NCBI GenBank assembly: GCA_040756715.1
Contig: JBFLYE010000119.1
Span: 10,907 to 28,722 of the forward strand
From: JBFLYE01 sp040756715 [NCBI: bacterium]
GTDB taxonomy: Bacteria > UBA9089 > UBA9088
Direction of reading: 5' to 3'
Length of the DNA stretch: 17,816 bases
Shown: positions 13,601 to 17,816 of the stretch, piece by piece
How the letters are laid out: every line of letters begins with the position of its first letter
Position numbering within the stretch: position 1 is the stretch's first letter
The notes under the pieces: generated by a model
Told to the model about the DNA's origin: nothing
Database searches by the model: none
The model's input: the letters and a program-made list of their open reading frames with translations, nothing else
Made by a program: the position numbers and the translations under genes

Positions 13601-14485
13601 TTAAGGGTTAGAGAGAGGAGAAGAAAATTCTCCTCTCTTTTTTAAGAAAAGAGGGAAAGAAGGGAAGAGAGCCTTTTTTTTTAGCTCTTTTCTTTCAATA
13701 ATCATATCAATAATTCCATGGGAAAGGAGGAATTCTGCCCTTTGGAAGCCCTCGGGAAGCCTTTGTCTAATTGTCTGCTCTATAACCCTAGGACCTGCAA
13801 AGCCAATCAATGCCTTTGGTTCAGCAATAATAACATCACCGAGAAATGCAAAGGAGGCAGAGACCCCTCCTGTGGTTGGATCTGTTAAAACAGAGATAAA
13901 AAAGCCACCCCTTTTCTTAAAAAGGAATATGGCACCCGCTGTTTTTGCCATTTGAAAAAGGGAAACCATACCCTCCTGCATCCTTGCACCGCCAGAACTA
14001 GAAAAAATAATAAGGGGAAGGGAAAGGAGAGAAGCCTTTTCTGTAAGCAAGGCTATTTTTTCGCCAACCACAGAGCCCATGCTCCCTCCCATAAAGGAAA
14101 AATCCATAATAGCAATAGCCACATTCCTTTTATCTATTTCTCCAAAGCCACAGACAATAGCATCAGAAAGCCCTGTTTCTTTCTCCGCCTCTTTAAGCCT
14201 TTCTTCATAGGGCTTTATATCCTTAAATTTTAAGAAATCCATAGGCAATATCTCAGAAAAATCCTCCTTGAATGACTTTTTATCAAGGATTATCTTTATC
14301 CTCTCCTTTGGTTTTAGCCTGAAATGAAAGTTGCATTTTGGACAGACGCAAAGGTTTCTTTCCAGCTCATTTTTATAAAGCAGATTAGAACAGCCCTCGC
14401 ATTTTATCCAAAGCTCATTTGGAGGGTTAATTTGAGAGGGTTTAAAGGTAAGGGTTGTGTATTTTGGTTTTCTAAATAATGTCAT
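13601..14485 (-). CDS. accD: Acetyl-CoA carboxylase carboxyltransferase subunit beta
   Basis: AccD, 294 aa, works with AccA to transfer CO2 from carboxybiotin to acetyl-CoA, making malonyl-CoA for fatty acid synthesis. The N-terminal zinc ribbon has C29, C32, C48 and C51 (C-x2-C-x15-C-x2-C). The crotonase-like fold shows SSSGGARMQEGMVSLFQMAKT (about 162-182) and DPTTGGVSASFAFLGD (202-217), the two glycine-rich oxyanion segments. IGFAGPRVIEQTIRQRLPEGFQ (227-248) is also typical. The last 20 or so residues (PSFPLFLKKRGEFSSPLSNP) look unlike the family and are encoded across the terminator hairpin of the convergent lipoprotein gene. The start overlaps the PEGA gene by 4 bp. accA is not in view. 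Linkage of accD to trpA is widespread; here the PEGA gene sits between them. Confidence 0.94.
   Translation of the reverse strand: MTLFRKPKYTTLTFKPSQINPPNELWIKCEGCSNLLYKNELERNLCVCPKCNFHFRLKPKERIKIILDKKSFKEDFSEILPMDFLKFKDIKPYEERLKEAEKETGLSDAIVCGFGEIDKRNVAIAIMDFSFMGGSMGSVVGEKIALLTEKASLLSLPLIIFSSSGGARMQEGMVSLFQMAKTAGAIFLFKKRGGFFISVLTDPTTGGVSASFAFLGDVIIAEPKALIGFAGPRVIEQTIRQRLPEGFQRAEFLLSHGIIDMIIERKELKKKALFPSFPLFLKKRGEFSSPLSNP
13612..13643 (+). terminator. Intrinsic terminator of the lipoprotein gene
   Basis: An 11-bp perfect stem, AGAGAGGAGAA (13612-13622) and TTCTCCTCTCT (13628-13638), has a 5-nt GAAAA loop and runs into six T residues (13638-13643). There is no T-run on the opposite strand, so it works for plus-strand transcripts. 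It lies inside the 3' end of accD. Confidence 0.85.
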
Positions 14486-16284
14486 TTAGAAAGAGAGAAG
14501 TTAAAAAAGTTTGTTGTCTCCGCGCTCACTATTATCTCTTTCTCATCATCCTTAAATCCAGAAAGACTTGCTTTTAATGTATGCCTTCCTGGGCTAATCG
14601 CAAATTCCCTGATTGGCGTCTTTCCTATTAGCCTTCCATCAAGGAATATATCAGCCTGCGATGGAATTGATGTAATAAAGCAATATCCAGGGCCTCCTCC
14701 TAGTGGTTGCTGTTTTGGCTTTTCTTTTATTACAGGAGGAAATTCTCTTTTTAGATAAGGCTCTTCTGGAAAAGAAGGGACAACAGGTGTTTCTAGCTTT
14801 ACCTTCTCTTTAAAACTTTCAATCGCCCTTTTAAGCTCAAGGAGAGAAGCTGATTCTATTGTTTTTTCTTCTCTTTTTGCAGGTAGAGAAGGAACAATCC
14901 ATTTTTCTTCCTTTATTTTATATGGAATAACCCCCTTTTCTTCCCTTTGACTTCCGACTCCCCAACCCCCTGACTCCCGACCCTCTAACCCTCTAACCCT
15001 CTGACCCTCTGACTTCTTCAAGGAGGCCATTATCCTTGTTCTCTGATTTGGTTCAACAAATGTTATCCCATTCCAATCAAAATAGCCATTTTTCTTTATG
15101 GTTATCCTGCAAGGCTTCCAGGGAAATATTGCCTTAAGGATAAGAGGGGTCTTTCCACAATTCCCGCCATTAAATAAAACACATCCTCCCCTTGGAATTG
15201 AATCAATAAAGATGCTTCCCAAAATAGGAGTAAGACACACAAAAACCGTCCTTGCCTCTTTTGGTTTTATCTCTATTATCTTTGCAAATTTAGAGAAACC
15301 ATCCTTTTGCACCCTTATTGAATGTGTGCCCGATAAAAGGAAGTAAGGCATCTTGGCTATCCTGGCTCCATCAATGTATATTAGGGCATCTTTAGGCTCT
15401 GTTTTTACTATAACGCTCCCTGTGCCAGTTATAATTTCTTCCTTAATCTTTTCTTTTATCTCTGGCTCAAGGGTTGCTGTAATATCTATAGGCTTTCTTG
15501 AGGTAACACTAATTACACTTATATAAGGCTTAAAGCCCTCTTTTTCTATTCTTATATTATGGTCGCCAGATGAGAGCTTCTTAATGGTAATGGGTGTCTT
15601 TCCCTTAACAATATCATCAACAAATAAATCGCATTCACTTGGATTTGAGCTTACCCTGAGCTCACAGGATGGTTTAAATATTTTATTAACCAGATTAAGA
15701 TTGACAAGGTTTATAATGGGCTTTAAGGAATCTTTCAAATAATTCTTCCCAAAATAGACCCCTCCTCCTATTATTCCACCAAGGAGACACCCAATAAGGA
15801 CAATCTTAATAAGCCTTAAATCCTTTTTTGTTTTCTTTGGACGCTTTTCTAATATCTCTTCTTCAGGTGCTTCTGGTATCTCTGCAAATTCCTCTTCCTC
15901 TTCTTCCTCTACCTTAACAGGCTCTTTTGGCAAAGAAACGCCCTTTTCTTCTTCCTCCAGCTTTGCAAGCATTTCCTCTATTTTCTCATCAGAAGGCCTT
16001 ATTTCTGGTTTTTCCTTTTCTGGATAGGGTTCTACTTCCTCCTTTTCAAAGGTCGGTATAGGCACCTCAAATGTTGGTTGTGGCTCTTCTTTAGGTTCCT
16101 CAAGGGTTGGTAAAGGGGGTTCTTTTTCTGTTAATGGCACCTCGTAACTCGGCACATAAGCTTCCTTTTTCGCCTCCTCGTAAATGGGGAGGGGCTCTTC
16201 GGGTTTTTTCCTTTCTTCCATCCCATTTAAAAACTCTCGGGCAAGCCTTTCTACTACATCCTCATCCCTTTTTTCTTCTTCCAT
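14482..16284 (-). CDS. Membrane-anchored four-PEGA-domain protein
   Basis: A 600-aa protein of unknown specific function. Residues 1-155 are a Glu/Pro-rich, presumably cytoplasmic segment with an acidic run at 126-132. Residues 158-178 form one membrane helix after the basic stretch KRPKKTKKDLR. The remainder should be outside the membrane and holds four PEGA domains, at about 206-274, 287-353, 355-424 and 532-600. Each has the pattern S-x-P-x-x-A/C-x-[VIL]-[FY]-[VIL]-[DN]-G...GKTP...G-x-H/P...KxGF. PEGA domains are small beta folds found in surface and cell-envelope proteins. Residues 426-448 are a linker encoded by an 8-bp repeat; 449-530 is a charged, proline-rich linker. The gene lies between trpA (34 bp away) and accD (4-bp overlap) and has its own promoter. 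Confidence 0.8.
   Translation of the reverse strand: MEEEKRDEDVVERLAREFLNGMEERKKPEEPLPIYEEAKKEAYVPSYEVPLTEKEPPLPTLEEPKEEPQPTFEVPIPTFEKEEVEPYPEKEKPEIRPSDEKIEEMLAKLEEEEKGVSLPKEPVKVEEEEEEEFAEIPEAPEEEILEKRPKKTKKDLRLIKIVLIGCLLGGIIGGGVYFGKNYLKDSLKPIINLVNLNLVNKIFKPSCELRVSSNPSECDLFVDDIVKGKTPITIKKLSSGDHNIRIEKEGFKPYISVISVTSRKPIDITATLEPEIKEKIKEEIITGTGSVIVKTEPKDALIYIDGARIAKMPYFLLSGTHSIRVQKDGFSKFAKIIEIKPKEARTVFVCLTPILGSIFIDSIPRGGCVLFNGGNCGKTPLILKAIFPWKPCRITIKKNGYFDWNGITFVEPNQRTRIMASLKKSEGQRVRGLEGRESGGWGVGSQREEKGVIPYKIKEEKWIVPSLPAKREEKTIESASLLELKRAIESFKEKVKLETPVVPSFPEEPYLKREFPPVIKEKPKQQPLGGGPGYCFITSIPSQADIFLDGRLIGKTPIREFAISPGRHTLKASLSGFKDDEKEIIVSAETTNFFNFSLSK
14949..15017 (-). repeat. 7-8 bp GRRGTY-type repeat in the PEGA-protein linker
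   Basis: Read on the coding strand, units such as AGAAGTC, AGAGGGTC, AGAGGGTT, GGGAGTC and GGAAGTC run in tandem with a 7-8 bp period. They encode the linker between PEGA domains 3 and 4 (SEGQRVRGLEGRESGGWGVG). The purine-rich strand is again the sense strand. Confidence 0.88.
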
Positions 16285-16290
16285 AATTTT

Positions 16291-16320
16291 AATATATCAT
16301 AATTATAAGAATTTTGTCTA
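16291..16320 (-). promoter_or_regulatory. PEGA-gene promoter, leaderless configuration
   Basis: On the minus strand TAGACA (16320-16315, 5 of 6) and TATATT (16296-16291, 5 of 6) are 18 nt apart. The ATG at 16284 follows after 6 nt. The first three bases of the -35 box are the trpA stop codon TAG. There is no terminator after trpA, so read-through from trpBA is also possible. Confidence 0.5.
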
Positions 16321-17109
16321 GTTATTTTTTATTGCCCTCAATACAGAGGAAACAAAAGGAATAACTGCTTTGTCTGGAGAGTCTGGATTTTTTGCAATTA
16401 AAGAAACAATCTTTGAACCAATGATTATCCCATCAGCCAAATCCTTTATTTCCTTTGCATGGGAAGGCTCTGATATGCCAAATCCAACACAAATAGGTTT
16501 ATTGGATGACCTTTTTATCCTTAAAATCTCTTCCTTAAGGGTTTCTGAAATATCCTTCCTTATCCCTGTTACACCAAGCAAGGATACATAATAGATAAAC
16601 CCTGATGACTCTTCGCAGGTCATCTTTATCCTTTTTTCTGTGCTGGTTGGGGCAAGGAGATAAATCAAACAAATGCCATTTTTTAATAACAATTTCTTAA
16701 GACCCTGCCCCTCCTCGGGTGGAAGGTCTGGAACAATTAGGCCATCTATTCCTGCTATCTTTGCATCCTGTGCAAAATTAGAAAGCCCATATTTATAGAT
16801 AGGGTTATAATAGCTTAAAAAAACTATGGGAATTTCTGTTTTTTTTCTTAAATTTCCCACAAAAGAGATTGCCTTTCTTAATGACATCCCCTGTTTTAAT
16901 GCCCGATTACAGGCTTCCTGGATAACAGGCCCATCTGCAATAGGGTCGGAAAATGGAATACCAAGCTCGATAATACCTGCACCTGCTTTTTCTAATGCCA
17001 AAATAAGGCTTTCTGTTTTTTCCAAAGATGGGTCGCCGCAGGTAATATATGGAATAAGAATTGGTCTTTTTCTTTCCATAAAAGCCTTATCTATCCTATT
17101 TTCCATCAT
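16318..17109 (-). CDS. trpA: Tryptophan synthase alpha chain
   Basis: TrpA, 263 aa, cleaves indole-3-glycerol phosphate to indole and glyceraldehyde 3-phosphate; indole passes to TrpB. The catalytic residues are visible as E48 and D59 in [17 protein letters not shown] (45-61). PYITCGDPS (20-28), [10 protein letters not shown] and the phosphate-binding [11 protein letters not shown] and [10 protein letters not shown] segments are also present. The start ATG overlaps the trpB stop by 4 bp; a second in-frame ATG follows at once. The AAAGGG 2 nt upstream of the start, and AGGAG further up, lie within a purine-rich tandem repeat, which may serve as the ribosome binding site. The stop codon forms part of the PEGA-gene -35 box. 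Confidence 0.95.
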   Translation of the reverse strand: MMENRIDKAFMERKRPILIPYITCGDPSLEKTESLILALEKAGAGIIELGIPFSDPIADGPVIQEACNRALKQGMSLRKAISFVGNLRKKTEIPIVFLSYYNPIYKYGLSNFAQDAKIAGIDGLIVPDLPPEEGQGLKKLLLKNGICLIYLLAPTSTEKRIKMTCEESSGFIYYVSLLGVTGIRKDISETLKEEILRIKRSSNKPICVGFGISEPSHAKEIKDLADGIIIGSKIVSLIAKNPDSPDKAVIPFVSSVLRAIKNN

Positions 17110-17816
17110 GACCCTTTGACTCCTGACTCTCGGACTCTTTTTGCGACCTCCTCCACATCCTTGTCCCCCCTTCCCGAAAGATTGACAACAATAATTTTAT
17201 CTTTGGAAAGAGAGGGAGCAAATTTTGCACAGTAAGCAATGGCATGAGCTGCTTCTAATGCGGGAATTATTCCCTCTGTATGAGATAAAAGGAAAAATCC
17301 ATCCAAAGCCTCTTTGTCATTTATAACAACATATTCTGCCCTATTTTTTTCTTTATAAAAGCTATGCTCAGGCCCTACCCCTGGATAATCAAGGCCAGCG
17401 GCAATTGAATGTGTCTCTTTAATTTGGCCATCTTTATCTTGAAGAAGGTATGAAAGACATCCATGTAATACACCCCTTTCACCCTTGCACAAAGATGCTG
17501 CACCAATTGCCTCAACACCAATAAATTTAACATCGCTGTTATAAAATGGATAAAATATACCAATTGCATTAGAGCCTCCACCCACGCAGGCAATAATGTA
17601 ATCTGGAAGCCTTCCTTCTTGTTTTAAAATCTGCTTTTTTGCCTCAATTCCAATTATAGATTGAAAATCCCTAACCATCATCGGATAGGGATGGGGGCCT
17701 ACCACAGAGCCAAGCACATAGTATGTTGTCTTAACATTAGTAACCCAATCCCTCAATGCCTCATTTATCGCATCCTTTAAGGTTTTTGAGCCACCTGCCA
17801 CAGGATTTACCTTTGC
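17106..17816 (-). CDS. trpB: Tryptophan synthase beta chain, C-terminal part
   Basis: The frame runs off the right edge at 17816, leaving 236 codons. TrpB is the PLP enzyme joining indole and serine to make tryptophan. Visible segments are [16 protein letters not shown] near the start, [13 protein letters not shown], the PLP phosphate loop [40 protein letters not shown] and SGRGDKD near the C terminus. The Schiff-base lysine lies upstream, outside the window. The motifs are those of the standard TrpB1 type. The last ten residues ([10 protein letters not shown]) are encoded by a 7-8 bp repeat. The stop overlaps trpA by 4 bp. Confidence 0.95.
   Translation of the reverse strand, partial: AKVNPVAGGSKTLKDAINEALRDWVTNVKTTYYVLGSVVGPHPYPMMVRDFQSIIGIEAKKQILKQEGRLPDYIIACVGGGSNAIGIFYPFYNSDVKFIGVEAIGAASLCKGERGVLHGCLSYLLQDKDGQIKETHSIAAGLDYPGVGPEHSFYKEKNRAEYVVINDKEALDGFFLLSHTEGIIPALEAAHAIAYCAKFAPSLSKDKIIVVNLSGRGDKDVEEVAKRVRESGVKGS
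17110..17137 (-). repeat. GRRGTY-type repeat at the trpB/trpA junction
   Basis: On the coding strand GAGTCCGAGAGTC, then AGGAGTC and AAAGGGTC, run directly into the trpA ATG. The units match the repeat family in the PEGA linker and the fdhD-nadA joint. They encode the TrpB C terminus and supply Shine-Dalgarno-like sequence for trpA. Confidence 0.8.

Noticed and set aside
5551-17137. The short tandem repeats as a CRISPR array
   Set aside because: Units are 7-9 bp with no unique spacers and lie in coding sequence, and no cas genes are present.

Overview
The window is a gene-dense, AT-rich bacterial chromosome segment carrying mostly housekeeping genes. There are 19 genes, two of them cut by the window ends. 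No tRNA, rRNA, CRISPR array, insertion sequence or phage gene is visible. AccD, peptide deformylase, a lipoprotein with signal peptide and bacterial TrpAB point to Bacteria. Split transketolase, archaeal-style LeuC/LeuD, a SufS with an RSGTFC active-site loop and GTP-type PEP carboxykinase fit an uncultured candidate phylum. I cannot place it more precisely without a search.

Layout, left to right. (1) 1-1437: divergent pckG (minus, only its 5' end) and a SufS-like cysteine desulfurase (plus). (2) 1532-7094, plus: thrS lacking the TGS domain, then nnr (NAD(P)HX repair), leuC, leuD and def, with 4-bp overlaps at nnr/leuC and leuD/def. (3) 7091-8705, minus: an exported seven-repeat beta-propeller protein, an FmdB-type zinc-ribbon protein and YjbQ. 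(4) 8868-13156, plus: the two transketolase halves, a degenerate FtsE-like ABC ATPase and an fdhD-nadA fusion. (5) 13356-13565, plus: a short repetitive lipoprotein with its own promoter, a strong ribosome binding site and a terminator. (6) 13601-17816, minus: trpB, trpA, a membrane-anchored four-PEGA-domain protein and accD, mostly overlapping by 4 bp.

Three patterns stand out. First, six genes (pckG, sufS, thrS, the propeller gene, fdhD-nadA, the PEGA gene) have a sigma70-like -35/-10 pair whose -10 box ends only 6-10 nt before the ATG, with no Shine-Dalgarno sequence, which predicts leaderless mRNAs. The small lipoprotein is the contrast, with a leader and near-perfect ribosome binding site. 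Second, short tandem repeats of 7-9 bp period sit at gene ends, gene junctions and protein linkers. One purine-rich family (RGRRGTY type) lies in the fdhD-nadA fusion joint, in the PEGA linker and at the trpB/trpA junction. Third, a 13-bp motif, AGTATGTGTYTAG, occurs three times, each time between genes and downstream of a stop codon.

Metabolically the window covers gluconeogenesis and pentose phosphates (pckG, tkt), amino acid synthesis (leuCD, trpAB), NAD synthesis and repair (nadA, nnr), fatty acid initiation (accD), sulfur mobilisation (sufS, fdhD) and protein synthesis and maturation (thrS, def). Every assignment comes from reading motifs by eye; no database search was run.
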